Assembly (NCBI GenBank): GCA_002077065.1
Contig: NAJO01000008.1
Coordinates: 496,001 to 560,000, forward strand
DNA length: 64,000 bases
Direction: 5' to 3'
DNA from: Cryoendolithus antarcticus
Taxonomy: Eukaryota; Ascomycota; Dothideomycetes; Cladosporiales; Cladosporiaceae
In this document: in pieces, positions 44,403-55,425 of the stretch
How the letters are laid out: each line of letters begins with the position of its first letter
Position numbering within the stretch: position 1 is the stretch's first letter
The notes under the pieces: generated by a model
Databases searched by the model: none
What the model saw: only the letters and a program-made list of their open reading frames with translations
What the model was told of the DNA's origin: nothing
Made by a program: the position numbers and the translations under genes

Positions 44403-45446
44403 TCATCGCCTCTGCTCTCTCCTTGCCAGCTCCTCCCGTACTGACGCTCCACTGGCCCTATACCACACATCCCCACCCCACCTCATAGCCCTCTCAACTG
44501 CCGCAGTGGGACCATCGACAGCCGGTCTGACGTCCAGGTAAAAAACGGGCTCGCCTGTAGGTTCTGGAGGGCCAGAGTAGTAATCAATAACATACCGCAC
44601 CTCCCTCTTCTCCCCCGCTCGTGTCCGTCTCTCCACAAACCAGTCATGCCGATCGAAGGGCGGGTTGTTTGGAAACTGACTTGGGTACACCTTCGCCATG
44701 AACGCCAGCATCCTGGCCTTGGGCGTCATATCGCCTGGTCGACCCATGAACCGCAGTAGACTTGGCTCCTCATCGTCTGCTCCTCGCCGCCACATCTGCG
44801 CACCCTCTTCTCCTCGTCGACAGGCTTCCCACCCCTTCGCCAGTCCCCCAGAGAATCGTCGCTCCCATTCCTTCACTTCATTCCAAGCTCCCTCGTTCAG
44901 AAAATTATGCACTGCTACCATCTCCTCCACATGCTCCGCGGGCGTGTCCGTATACCCCTTCCTCAGTAACGCGTTGTACATCTGCTGCGGCGATGGGTAC
45001 TGCCATGTTCCTTCGCCGTCGCCGCGCGGAATGGTGGAGGGTTCGCGGGAGAGTGGGAGATTGACCGTCTGGTCTTCGTGTTCGCGGGTATTGGCAATTG
45101 AGGCGGGCATGTAGTTGAGGGGGTTAAGTTTGGAGATATAGGAGGGCGTTGAAGAAGCGGTGGGTGGAGGTGGTGAGGGTGCGGTGCTGGATTGGGTTGT
45201 GGATGTTGCGGCCTGGGCAAAGGATTGGGATGCGGAGGGTGGTGGAGGGTGGATTGAGGATGCGCTGGTGGCGGATGACTTGTGCATAGGGCATCCTGGC
45301 TATGAAGATGTCAGTCACATGCTCACGATCGAAGATTCCACTGGAGGACATACTGGTGGTTCTGCGCCATTCGTAGATACGGGATGGGGTGCTATCGCTT
45401 GCGCCGTTCCTCGCGTCGGCGAGGCATCTGCCCAAAACCAACCCAT
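44403..45446 (-). CDS. Holocytochrome c synthase (cytochrome c heme lyase)
   Basis: Mitochondrial intermembrane-space enzyme that attaches haem covalently to apocytochrome c or c1. Exons 45354-45446 and 44403-45299; the 54-nt intron (GTATGT...TAG) joins GAEPP to [10 protein letters not shown], restoring the CPMHK haem-binding motif. The product is about 329 residues. The N-terminal MGWFWADA is typical of the family. The conserved core includes [20 protein letters not shown], the catalytic-histidine region [19 protein letters not shown] (His axial ligand), [20 protein letters not shown] and a C-terminal [20 protein letters not shown]. Fungi often have separate Cyc3 and Cyt2 paralogues for c and c1; which one this is cannot be told here. 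Confidence 0.95.
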
Positions 45447-45759
45447 GTTGCGATCTGAATACGTTGATGTCTTCCTGGTTGTCGAGATCTAGTCGGACGA
45501 TGGCGAGGGAGCAATCGTAGCTATTGAAGTGGATGATCGAGTTGTACGGCAATTGACATGTGCAATGACATCTCGAAGTCGGGGATGGAGTGGCAATCTC
45601 AGGGTCCGACATCTCCCGCAGGAAGGACAACAGTAGCAAAAACTTTTCGAACTCCATCCATGGATCTATCTTTGGTATCGTAACAGTCGCTTTCGCCTCT
45701 CAAGCAAGACGCCATCAACAGGCCGCTCCAGCACGCGTGTGTAATGTTCCGCGCCACCT
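45447..45759. other. Intergenic region
   Basis: 313 bp between the heme lyase start and the argininosuccinate synthase stop; presumed heme lyase promoter. Confidence 0.4.
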
Positions 45760-47124
45760 TCATGCCGACTTCTTCACTAAGCTCCTTCCTTCCTCCTCCA
45801 TCTTCTTGCCGAACTTCTTCAAGCGAATGGCATTGACACTGATGAAGCCGGTGGTGTCAGATGGCGCGAAGTCACCAATCTCATCCATGCTGCTCTCACT
45901 GGCATCGTACAGCTTCTCAGTATCACTCCACCGGCCAAGTACGCTGAACATGCCCTTGAAGGCACGGCATCGCACAGCACCATTGACGCTCTTCTGCGAC
46001 GAGACAATCGAGTCCTCGAGGAACTCGCGCTCGGGCGAGAAGTATAGCCCGTTGTACAGTAGCTTGGCGTAATTGAAGGTGACGAACTGATCACGCAAAG
46101 CGCGCACTTCGCGGTCCATCACCAGGCCCTCGAGATCGATGTGTGCTGCGCGAAGCATGGTGTAGCCAGGTGTCTCGTAGCAGCCACGAGATTTGAGGCC
46201 AATAAAGCGATTCTCTACGATGTCAATGCGGCCGACGCCGTGCTTGCGTGCGATCGCGTTGGCAGTGAGGAAGAGGTCGACTGAGTCTGTTGCAGTCTTG
46301 CCGTTGTCGTACTCTAGCTTAACGGGCAGACCCTTCTCAAAGTGGACGGTAAAGTCCTCTGGCTTGTCGGGAGCCTTCGTGGGATCGGCCGTGAGTTTCC
46401 ACATGTCCTCTGGCGGTGTGGTGTTGGGGTCTTCGAGTATGCCAGCCTCGTAGCTGCAGTGTGCCAAGTTCTCGTCCATGCTCCATGGCTTACCCTTGGT
46501 GCTCGACACTGGAATGCCTTTCTCGGCAGCATAGTCAAGCAGATCGTTGCGGCCCTTAAAGCGCTCGTAGAAGACAGGTTCCCGCCATGGCGCGAGGACC
46601 TTGATAGATGGTTGAAGAGCGTAGAAAGCGAGTTCGAAGCGGACTTGGTCGTTGCCCTTACCGGTGCAGCCGTGGGAAACTGCGAAGCAGCCTTCCTTCT
46701 GGGCGACTGCGATCTGAGCGCGAGCAATGACGGGGCGGGCGAGCGAGGTGCCAAGGAGGTAGACGTTCTACTTTGATTAGCCATTTGGACATACTGCCAG
46801 CACTGAGCCTCCACAAACCTCATAGATGGCGTTGCAGGCGATTGCAGGGTAGCAGAGTTCCTCAATGAACTCCTTCTTCAAGTCCTCAATGTAGCATTGG
46901 CTAGCACCGATCTTGAGTGCCTTCTCCTTCGCGGCCTGGAAGTCCTCCTCCTGACCCACGTCGGCCATGAAACACACGACTTCGTAACCCTCATCCTGTT
47001 GCCAGTCAGTCAGTCCACGCCAATCCCAATGGCACACCGCTTGGGTACTCACGAGAAGGTAGCGAAGGATACAGCTCGTATCCAGACCACCTGAGTAGGC
47101 GAGGCAGACTTTTTGCTTAGCCAT
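45760..47124 (-). CDS. ARG1: Argininosuccinate synthase (arginine biosynthesis)
   Basis: ATP-dependent cytosolic enzyme joining citrulline and aspartate. Three exons, 47053-47124, 46819-46995 and 45760-46767, with introns of 57 nt (GTGAGT...CAG) and 51 nt (GTTTGT...TAG), both phase 0, give 418 residues. The start MAKQKVCLAYSGGLDTSCIL carries the PP-loop SGGLDTS. Further signature text: YPAIACNAIYENVYLLGTSL across the second splice, SHGCTGKGNDQVRFELAFYA, and RFIGLKSRGCYETPGYTMLR. The C-terminal oligomerisation helix ends KKMEEEGRSLVKKSA. The tiny first exon and the GTTTGT donor are easy to miss. It is divergent from the DUF427 gene with 291 bp between starts. Confidence 0.97.
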
Positions 47125-47415
47125 ATTGGATATCGTGGTTGTATGTAATGAGTGGAAGAGAGAGTCGCGTTTTGCAAAGTTATTGCAGATCTGTTTACCT
47201 GCATATGCAATGGCTCAACTTTTTTGCTTGCATGTGACTGAACCGCGCGATGGAATCGATAAGAGCTCCACCGATGTCGGCTAAAGTGCCATGCGACATC
47301 GCGTGGAGGTGCATTGACCAGGCGTCATCGACAGAGCTTACCTTAGATGGCATGAATCGATATACTTCCATTGCTTGCTCACGTCTATAATGCAGGTTTC
47401 CCAAGATAGACTCGA

Positions 47416-47913
47416 ATGAAACGCGCAGCCATGTCTACAGCAAAAAAGCTCAATCCTCGCAACTTCCCACGCCCGCCTCTCTGCGAGCGAACTCCACGCC
47501 ATCTCCAAGTAGTCTGGAACGGCACCGTGATCGCCGATACCAAGGAGGCTTACTGGGTCCTTGAAACTCATCACCCTCCTACCTACTATGTCCCTCCCTC
47601 GTCCCTGAAGATACCACTTGCGAAGTCAACTCACAGCTCATACTGCGAGTGGAAGGGCATGGCAACATACCATAACCTCGCGAATCCAGCAAAGCCGAGC
47701 GAGCTCATCAAGAACCGCATCTGGAGCTATGGCAAGCCCACTGAAGGCTTCAAGGAGATCAAGGATCATTTGAGTTTCTACGCCGGGCCTTGGGATTGCT
47801 ATGTTGATGGCGAGAAGGTCGAGCCACAGCCGGGCGACTTCTATGGCGGGTGGATGACTAATGACATCGAGAGGAGTACTGTGAAGGGTGGTCCGGGCAC
47901 TTGGGGATGGTAG
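47416..47913 (+). CDS. DUF427 domain protein
   Basis: 165 residues from ATG 47416, single exon. It matches the compact DUF427 fold: HLQVVWNGTVIADTKEAYWV, HHPPTYYVPPSSLKIPLAKS, the CEWKGMATYHNL strand with a conserved Cys-Glu-Trp-Lys-Gly, and AGPWDCYVDGEKVEPQPGDF, ending in a fungal extension with GGWMTNDIERSTVKGGPGTWGW (shown only in outline). The family is widespread in bacteria and fungi; no reaction is established to my knowledge. No signal peptide is visible. Confidence 0.9.
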   Translation: MKRAAMSTAKKLNPRNFPRPPLCERTPRHLQVVWNGTVIADTKEAYWVLETHHPPTYYVPPSSLKIPLAKSTHSSYCEWKGMATYHNLANPAKPSELIKNRIWSYGKPTEGFKEIKDHLSFYAGPWDCYVDGEKVEPQPGDFYGGWMTNDIERSTVKGGPGTWGW

Positions 47914-48112
47914 GTCAAGAGTCGACTACAATGCCTCTCTGTCATGGTCATGGTAGGAATTCGGGGTTCTTGCTTAGCCACATCAGAGCTTCCATCACCT
48001 AGCCTTGCCTCACGTGCGATACAGGACTGCATCGCGATTGCTTGAAAGGAGCTTCACATAGGCTGCACTTTCGTATGCTTATCCACGTAAGCGTATATGA
48101 ACAGGATGTAAA

Positions 48113-48333
48113 GAGAGGGAATGGTAAGGGAGTGAACGACAGAAGCGTGAACGGCGAGAGAGAGAACGGCGAGAGTGTGAACCGCGAGTGAGTCAACGGC
48201 ACGAGCGTCAAGGGTGAGAGGCTGATCGGCAAGAGCGTGAAGGGAGAGGCTGAACGGCAAGAGCGTTGGGGGAGACGCTGAACGGCAAGTGAGTGAAGAA
48301 GAGAGGATGAACGGCAAGAGAATGAAGGGCTCT
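48113..48333. repeat. Degenerate minisatellite, about 16-20 bp unit
   Basis: At least eight imperfect copies of a purine-rich unit around TGAACGGCAAGAG (variants GAACGGCGAGAG, CAACGGCACGAG, GATCGGCAAGAG) run through this stretch. The plus strand is strongly enriched in A and G. It lies between the DUF427 gene and the probable gene remnant near 49.1 kb. Confidence 0.8.
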
Positions 48334-48845
48334 GCAATGCTGGGAAAGGGATGACCCGTTATGGTCTATATCCTCCCCAGACTATACGCCTTGATTCGAC
48401 GAGTCGCTTTGCACGACAACGAAGAAGGCTGATATTGTCGTTATATGAGCACTGACCGGCACGTTCGACCTCGAGACGCAGCGCTTTCTGATCTCAGCTC
48501 TCCAGATGGTTCAGACTCGTCAGAGATCATGCGAACTAAGTCGCGACAGGCCGTGATGGCGATTTAGGCCCGGGAGCGTGAGCTCCAGGACGCTGTGTAG
48601 TCCCCCGGGGCCAGCATTGAGTGCCATCTGTCTATGAAGATAAACTGGGCTCAGAGGAGCGGCCAACGTGCTGTAGATGGGTCGGCCTTGAACGTTGCAA
48701 AGTAGCAGTTGGCATCATTAAGCTAGCTTAACGCATATCGTACCTGCTCTGTAAGTATGCGCCATTTTGGGTCTGTTCACGAGACGTGCAGCTCTAAGCT
48801 ATAGCGTCTATTCAGTATATGATCTGCAGTAGCTAAGATAGGCGG

Positions 48846-48869
48846 AGGCAGGGTCGTAGGCAGGGTCGT
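48846..48869. repeat. 12-bp tandem duplication
   Basis: AGGCAGGGTCGT occurs twice in direct succession (48846-48857 and 48858-48869). Confidence 0.85.
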
Positions 48870-49065
48870 GGCTAGCTCAATGCTTCACCGACATATGCCG
48901 CTCAGCTCATCTGTGAATGTACGTCGGAGCAGTCCATTCCAGTCTTGACGGTGACCATACAGAAACCATCTACGGTTTAAGAAGACGTCCCCAAGCCATG
49001 AGTAAGCACACCGATTTATCCGCCAAGAATTCACCAGAACGACCCCACGTCATCGACCATAGGCG

Positions 49066-49652
49066 TTGAGCCGGGGGATTATCAAGAAATTGACATATGG
49101 ACAGTTGCAGGACTATACTCAGCCTCACGACAGTCGCTACCCTCCAATATCAACGGATCTGACACCAAAACCTACTACTTCCATTGCGCCCCGAAAAGCG
49201 GGAACATCACCGCCGCCGTGGCGAACAGCACCGCGGCTCTGCAGGCCTCGCCCCTCGCAACAGTGGAAAACCTGCAAGGCCTGAGTTCAACAGCTGAACG
49301 AAAACGACGCCATTCTCGAGGGCAAATCTTCCCTCCACCAGGTAAGCCTCCACGTCGACCAGGCCACGTCTCTCACAAGAGCGCGAGTGCGATACCGACG
49401 CTATCGACGATCAATATCCTGCCATATGTCCCGAAGGTCGGCAGTCCGCTAGTAGCGAGCCCTGGAAGCAGTCCAAGGACTTCTGCTTCTTCGCGACGTC
49501 CGAGTGCTGCCAGTGCGAAGAGCTGGGTTGGACGACCAGCGACTATGGCCAATGCTGGATTGCATGAGCAGCCGCATGTCAACAATGCTGGGGATTTGCT
49601 GAGGCAGGCGATGTTGACTAATACTGGCGTAACACACGGGAGGTATGTTTAG
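49066..49652 (+). pseudogene. Probable gene remnant with a frame switch
   Basis: Two overlapping plus frames look coding but do not connect. The first (about 49066-49284) reads QDYTQPHDSRYPPISTDLTP and KPTTSIAPRKAGTSPPPW; the second (about 49210-49652) reads ANSTAALQASPLATVENLQG, ERKRRHSRGQIFPPP and ends NAGDLLRQAMLTNTGVTHGRYV (outline). The change occurs at a run of CCG triplets near 49210, where a one-base slip would join them, and no ATG opens either frame. It may be the C-terminal remains of a larger protein, or part of a gene with exons I missed. No family is recognised. Confidence 0.35.
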
Positions 49653-50088
49653 TTGACTTCTCTTTCTGTCCCTCACTCCGGCAAAGTCACATTGCCTATT
49701 TCCAAGTTCTGCCCTGCGGTGCAATAGAGTAAGCACCTGTGCGGTCGTGCGCTGAGGCTGAGCCTCAATGCATGATCAAAGTGGCCGCTTTGGATCAGGA
49801 CTGTCGCACAAGTCTTACCGCTCGGCGCATGGAATGAGGCGAAGTGTGCGTCTTGACGATTCCAACGCTTCGTCAGCGCTGCTTGAGCAACGAAACACCG
49901 TGGCGCATCGGCATAGTCTCGGTCCGATCTTGCCATGCGACAGAACCTAAATCTCGAAGGCCCCGCGCTCACAAGACTGCATTTGGGTTGACCCCGGCAG
50001 AAAAGACCTGAACAGCATTTGACGATGCATCTTTCTACTACACTTGCTTCTCTTTTGCCACATATGATCTCTCCTACTGCTGCCCAAG

Positions 50089-52623
50089 ATGACGCGAACT
50101 AACCCACATCAACCTCACAGTCGACATCTCGACGACGATGGCCATGATCACATTGGCTCGGGTGCTTCGACCCCGCCAACCGGCACTGCGACGCCTCGAC
50201 CTGATTTGCACAATGACAAGCGCTTTCCTGGAATCATAAATCACTACTTCGGCCAGGTACGTAAACCTCTTTCTGTTGTTGTGCTCTACACTGTGCAAGC
50301 GCTCCCCCATCCCTTTGGCCGAATCGAAAACACCGCTTCAGCGGATGCTACGTGCAATGCGCGAAATGAGCCGCGACCGCCATCTCCCGCGCACAGAATC
50401 GCTCTCGAGACTGCCAGAAGGCGACCAAAGTGCGGATCGTGGCCCAGCCGGTCATAAAAGATCGTTCGCTAGCCCCGCGACCACACCCGATTGACTCGCG
50501 TCGCAACACACATGTTGGCGGTTCTACCGCTGCAACGTACGGCCGCTTCAACCGCCGTGGCGACGCTGAAATGACATCCGACCTTTGGCGCGCGAGAGTC
50601 AATCCAACGGCATTGCGGGGCTTTCCTGTTCAAGTAGACATGCTTCTGATCCGCTCACATGAATAAGTACGTTACAACACCGCGATGGGAGGCTGACACA
50701 CTACGTGAACAGAGCACACCCCCTCAGACCCCTCGATCTGGTTCTCACGAGAGCAAGCGCGGCGAGAATGTCGCACCCGTACCTGCGGCATCCACGCCGG
50801 CCAAATCGACACGTTCGTCGGATTCGGGCTCCCAGCCCGACGTGCCCGTGCGGCAGCAAAAGGGTCAGCTAGAGATACACGTAGAGGAGGGTAGAGGACT
50901 GCGACCCAGCATCCAGCCGTACGTGGTATGCGTCTTCCAGCAGAACGAGGATGTCTCCAGTGGACCTAAGGACGATGCGATGGACACAGCGGTGGATGAT
51001 GGCCAACATGATGATGACAACCTTGCAAAAGGCGTGGCGATGCGGCGAATGGGGAGCGGGTCTGGGACACCACTCGCGATACCTGGGATGCGGAGTAGAC
51101 AAACCAGCTCTACGAACATTCAGCAGCTCAGGCGAGGCTCAATGAATCCAGCGCAGGTCACCGACCCGAAGTGGCATCATGCTGCGACCTTCGACGTTGT
51201 CGGCGAACAGAACGAGATCGATGTTTCCGTGTACGAGAACTCTGTCAACGAGACCTTCATCGGCCATGTGCGGGTCCCGATCAACCTGGAGGCGTTTGAG
51301 CATCAACATGAGGACTGGTACAAGTTACAATCGATTGAAGGCCAGGACACACACGTCACAGGCGAGGTCCGTCTCAAGATCGCCTTCCACACCACTGGAA
51401 AGAAGACATTCGGACCGGAGGACTTCGAGATTCTGAAGTTGATCGGGAAAGGCACATTCGGGCAAGTCTTCCAAGTACGGAAGAAGGATACGAAGCGAAT
51501 ATACGCGATGAAGGTGCTGTCCAAGAAGGTGATCGTACAGAAGAAGGAAATTCAACATACCATCGGCGAGCGTAACATCCTTGTCCGGACAGCATCGACA
51601 GAGTCACCCTTCATTGTAGGACTGAAGTTCTCCTTCCAGACGGCAGCAGATCTGTACCTTGTCACGGACTACATGTCAGGCGGTGAGCTGTTCTGGCATT
51701 TGCAGAAGGAGGGACGCTTCTTGGAGGACCGAGCGAAGTTCTACATCGCAGAGCTGATTCTTGCGCTGCGCCACCTGCATCAGTACGATATCGTCTACCG
51801 CGACTTGAAACCCGAGAACATCCTTCTGGACGCCAATGGACACATCGCGCTTTGCGACTTCGGATTGTCGAAGGCAAACCTAGCGAAGAATGACACAACC
51901 AACACCTTCTGCGGCACCACGGAATATCTCGCTCCTGAAGTTCTTCTCGACGAGCAAGGCTATACGAAAATGGTCGACTTCTGGTCTCTTGGCGTGCTTG
52001 TCTTCGAAATGTGCTGTGGCTGGTCGCCTTTCTACGCCGAGGATACCCAACAGATGTATAAGAACATTGCCTTTGGCAAGGTTCGCTTCCCTCGCGATGC
52101 GCTCAGCAACGAGGGTCGCAACTTCGTCAAGGGTCTACTGAATCGCAACCCAGCTCACCGTCTTGGCGCTAAGAACGACGCAGAGGAGCTGATGGAGCAT
52201 GCTTTCTTCGCAGACGTCGACTGGGCCAAGCTGAGCAAAAAGAGCATCACGCCGCCATTCAAGCCCAAGCTGAAGGGCGAACTGGACACGAGCAACTTTG
52301 ATCCGGAGTTCACCAACGCGCTCAACGGCGCGAACGCGTCTTCGCTAAATGCGCGTGCTGCTGCTCTCGCCACTGGCGCCAACATCGACAGCACGCCACT
52401 CAGTCCTACGATGCAGAACCAGTTCAAGGGCTTCACCTTTGTGGACGAAAGCACACTTGAACAGCAGTATGCTGGACGAGACATCGATGCGAGAAGTCCG
52501 CAGGAGGACAAGCCTGGACAGGGCTTCGACCAATCGAGAAACGGCGAGCGTATGACTGGTGTTGAGACTTCACAGAGCAGTGCGGACGGGGACTTCAACC
52601 ACGGAATGTTGGATGATATATGA
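50089..52623 (+). CDS. SCH9: Sch9-type AGC protein kinase with C2 domain
   Basis: Ser/Thr kinase of the TOR/nutrient pathway, S6K/Akt-like. Proposed exons 50089-50256 and 50668-52623, about 707 residues; the 411-nt intron (GTACGT...AAG) is phase 0. The first exon (STPPTGTATPRPDLHNDKRF, PGIINHYFGQ) matches the N terminus expected for filamentous Sch9 proteins; an ATG at 50659 would give a shorter 654-residue form. A C2-like domain (about residues 120-310) precedes the kinase: GKGTFGQVFQV loop, AMKVL lysine, catalytic YRDLKPENILL, CDFGLSKANL, T-loop TNTFCGTTEYLAPE. The C-terminal AGC tail has the turn-motif region STPLSPTMQ and hydrophobic motif FKGFTF. A coding-like stretch inside the intron (about 50339-50490) might be an extra or alternative exon. 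Confidence 0.9.
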
Positions 52624-53121
52624 TCAATGCGAAGAATGAGATACGATCTGGCATAGGCGGGCGCTACTGTGATAGCGGGAGAGACTCCAGGCGAGGTAAC
52701 GTCACACCTTCGACTCTCGGCGGTGTTCCGTGGGTTCGGATGATTGGGAGCGTTATGCGGTACATGGGACGGCGTTCGCGGCGCAAGGGTGTGTGCCTAG
52801 CAAAGCGCGTGGGAGGTCACGACAACGCAGCGTTGAGTGTATGCTCGCATTGATAGGCTTGGTCAATGTAGATGTGCTTGTGCGCCTTCAGGCTCTCCAT
52901 GAAGGGGATTGGGTCACTCTTCAAAGCGGCTGAATGCACGTCGTAACATGAAGTGAAGTGAATGGTGTCGCTGCTGGGCATCCGATTCTTACCTTCACTC
53001 GATATACCGACAAACTTCTCGATGGCACAAGATAGGTCATTCCTTCCTTTGATGGCAGCGAGCTGCTTCACTTCTTTACGCCCGTGAGTATTTACCTCAT
53101 CACACTCGAGTTGCGCGCCAA
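52624..53121. other. Intergenic region
   Basis: 498 bp between the Sch9-type kinase and the APH-like gene; no gene seen. Confidence 0.4.
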
Positions 53122-54672
53122 ATGCTTCGGAGCGGCTGTGACAGACATACTACACGGCATTCCTCGATGCAGGGCTCTACTTCACAGGTGACACAGGAGA
53201 GCAACGGCCACGACTGTACCGAGGAGACCAAATTGGAGACGCTTCGCCAAGACGACACCATCACCGTTGGAGATGCAGTCATACGTGACACAGCAACGAC
53301 CGGCCCATCCGCCGATACGGCTCATGCTACTGATTTCAACGCTGACACGAGGCTGAACACGCATCGCCCGCACTACTCTCAGCGCGGTAAAGTCCGTAGC
53401 ATCTGGAGTCGCGATTCTGAAGAAGACAAAGAGCTCGGTGGGCATGAGATAGCACAGCGCTGCCGTGGCCAAGAAGCGGACCGCGGCGACACGGAAATTT
53501 TGGACGATCTGCCACTTGTGGACATCAACGTCGATGCGCTGAAGCATATTGCTTCCTACTACCTGCCTGGCAGCCATGGTTCATGCACCGCTGTTACAAA
53601 CTTGTCTCATGGCAGCTTCCACGACGTCCGTCTACTCCATTTCGCAGACGGCTGGACCTGCATCGCGCGACTTAAGCGTGACGATGACCCGCTTGAGAAG
53701 CTCGAAAGTGAGCTGGCGACCGTGCAATACGTACGGCGGCACACGAAGATCCCAGTGCCGCGGACCTACTTCGTCAATCCGAATCGCAACCATGCTGTCG
53801 GCGCCGCTTTCACTATCATTGAGCGAGTGCCCGGAATGGCACTTTGCGATCTTTACAAGACCCAGCTGAGCTGGGCGCATGAGCTAGCAACCATCGAGCA
53901 GATCAGCGATGCCATCGCACAACTTGTTGCTCTCACGTTCGACGAAGCTGGATTCCTAATTGTGGACGGCGTCATTCAGCCACCGCACTCAACTAATTCG
54001 AAACGGAGTCGCTTCTTCTCAACTTCAGACTATTTCCATGCCTACCTGCAGGAAGATGCGCTCACTTTGTCAGCAAACGCTCGCGGGCTGTACCCCGAGA
54101 TCTGGGACGACATGCACACCTTTCTGGACACTGTAGCGGAAGACCCAGTCTATAGCCCGCCTTTCCGTCTCGTCCACCCAGACTTTGCCACGCGCAACAT
54201 CATGTTCTCTCACGATGATCTAGCGCAACCGCCTATGCTCACCGGCATCATCGACTGGGAAAGCAGCAGCACGACCATCCCTTACTACGCTATCAACTAT
54301 CCTGAGTGGATCGCACCATACCCAGACGAGAACGGGTCCACTCTGCGTCTGCGTGATCACTTCAAACAGACTTTACTGGCGCATTCGTCAGTCGACGCCG
54401 AGGAGCGAGCAATGACGTGCGAAAGTCTCGCAAAGCAGGATGCCAGGCTGAACGATTTCCGTGAGGTCTTCATGTTGGGGCCTTGTCTTAACGCAGCCTC
54501 TGAGGAGTGGCAGGCGGAGACGTACATGAATGCACGGAGGATGGAGGTTGCTGCTGCTGAGAGCGATGCGAGCACGAACAGTATGATAAGTAGCGACAGC
54601 GTGAGCGAGGGAGGATCTGGAGATAGTGGAGAGGGCGATGGTGATAGCGTAGAGACTGACGAGACCTCGTAG
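53122..54672 (+). CDS. Aminoglycoside phosphotransferase (APH)-fold kinase-like protein
   Basis: 516 residues from ATG 53122 (a second ATG at 53167 is a possible start), single exon. The first about 140 residues are polar and likely disordered. The APH/choline-kinase-like fold follows: LSHGSFHDVRLLHFADGWTC, ARLKRDDDPLEKLESELATV with the Lys/Glu pair, RRHTKIPVPRTYFVN, the FTIIERVPGMAL hinge, the catalytic loop VHPDFATRNIMFSHD (HxDxxxxN) and the metal-binding IDWESSSTTIPY. The C terminus is Ser/Asp/Gly-rich. Fungi carry large expansions of such APH proteins; substrates are almost all unknown, and antibiotic resistance is not implied. Confidence 0.9.
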   Translation: MLRSGCDRHTTRHSSMQGSTSQVTQESNGHDCTEETKLETLRQDDTITVGDAVIRDTATTGPSADTAHATDFNADTRLNTHRPHYSQRGKVRSIWSRDSEEDKELGGHEIAQRCRGQEADRGDTEILDDLPLVDINVDALKHIASYYLPGSHGSCTAVTNLSHGSFHDVRLLHFADGWTCIARLKRDDDPLEKLESELATVQYVRRHTKIPVPRTYFVNPNRNHAVGAAFTIIERVPGMALCDLYKTQLSWAHELATIEQISDAIAQLVALTFDEAGFLIVDGVIQPPHSTNSKRSRFFSTSDYFHAYLQEDALTLSANARGLYPEIWDDMHTFLDTVAEDPVYSPPFRLVHPDFATRNIMFSHDDLAQPPMLTGIIDWESSSTTIPYYAINYPEWIAPYPDENGSTLRLRDHFKQTLLAHSSVDAEERAMTCESLAKQDARLNDFREVFMLGPCLNAASEEWQAETYMNARRMEVAAAESDASTNSMISSDSVSEGGSGDSGEGDGDSVETDETS

Positions 54673-54988
54673 CGCGCAGAGACGTGGGGGGCCGATGGAG
54701 GAAGGCTAGCCGGTGTGTTGGCTCCTCCCTACTTGACGCAGTCTCTAGAGAGGTAAGTTGCATGCTGTCCCCTGGAACAACACTGCCCAGCGAGACCAGG
54801 CTCTCGATGAGCGCCCGGCTTCACGCTCTCCGACGCATGAGGCTCGGTAGTGAAGTTCTGCCGCAAAAGCTTCCGATCTCCTCATTCTCCTGTCTCCATT
54901 TTGCTTTGCAACGGCAAAGCGCTTGTTGGAACTCCCTGAAATCCAAACGTCATTCAGTCCACGCTTCACCACGCCACCTATCCCGACA
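54673..54988. other. Intergenic region
   Basis: 316 bp between the APH-like gene and the small Cys/His-rich gene; nothing recognised. Confidence 0.35.
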
Positions 54989-55425
54989 TTATCCTTCCCT
55001 TCTTCCCTCCACTTTTCTTCGCGCTCTTTCGCTCCGCTTTGCCAACCTTGCCGCCACCTCCCCCTCCCTCTCTGCCCTGTGCGATTTCTCCTCTTCCACC
55101 CTTTCATTCTCGATCCTACCCGCGCAACTCGAGCATTCCTCTCCATTCTGCATCTTCACGAACCACTTCGTAGAATGGCTATTGTGGATGCATAGCGTTT
55201 GATGTTCCCAGCACACGCCCGAAGCCTTGGATTTTCCGTTCTGGTGGCCTTGGTGCTGGCAGTCCGGGCAGTGGTGATCGGTTTGGACGACCTCGACGCC
55301 AGGAGGCGTTTGGACTGCTCAAGTGGCTGCGAAGATGCGGTTAGAAGATAAGTCACGAAGACGGAGCTTCGGAAGGGATTGGGCTTGCGGGTGAAGCGAA
55401 ACCTCTTCTTCTCTTCTTTGCCCAT
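54989..55425 (-). CDS. Small Cys/His-rich protein with charged C-terminal helix
   Basis: A minus frame open from about 55323 to the stop at 54989 reads TPPGVEVVQTDHHCPDCQHQ, SGVCWEHQTLCIHNSHSTKW, NGEECSSCAGRIE and then a Glu/Arg/Lys-rich helix (AARLAKRSERARRKVEG). The spaced CxxC, CWEH and CxxC motifs suggest a zinc-binding fold. An ATG at 55425 (MGKEEKKRFRFTRKPNPFRS) is a likely start in another frame, with a short intron around 55320-55360, but I found no donor with matching phase. It is probably about 130 residues. No signal peptide, so not obviously secreted. Family not identified. Confidence 0.45.

Larger units (their letters stand above)
47914..49060. other. Gene-poor interval with short repeats
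   Basis: No gene is seen. It contains the degenerate repeat array at 48113-48333 and a 12-bp tandem pair at 48846-48869. Scattered stop codons occur in all frames that I read. Confidence 0.45.

Noticed and set aside
47125..47415. Gcn4/CPC1-type TGACTCA site in the ARG1 promoter
   Set aside because: Only a one-mismatch TGACTGA was noticed, which is not enough to claim amino-acid starvation control.
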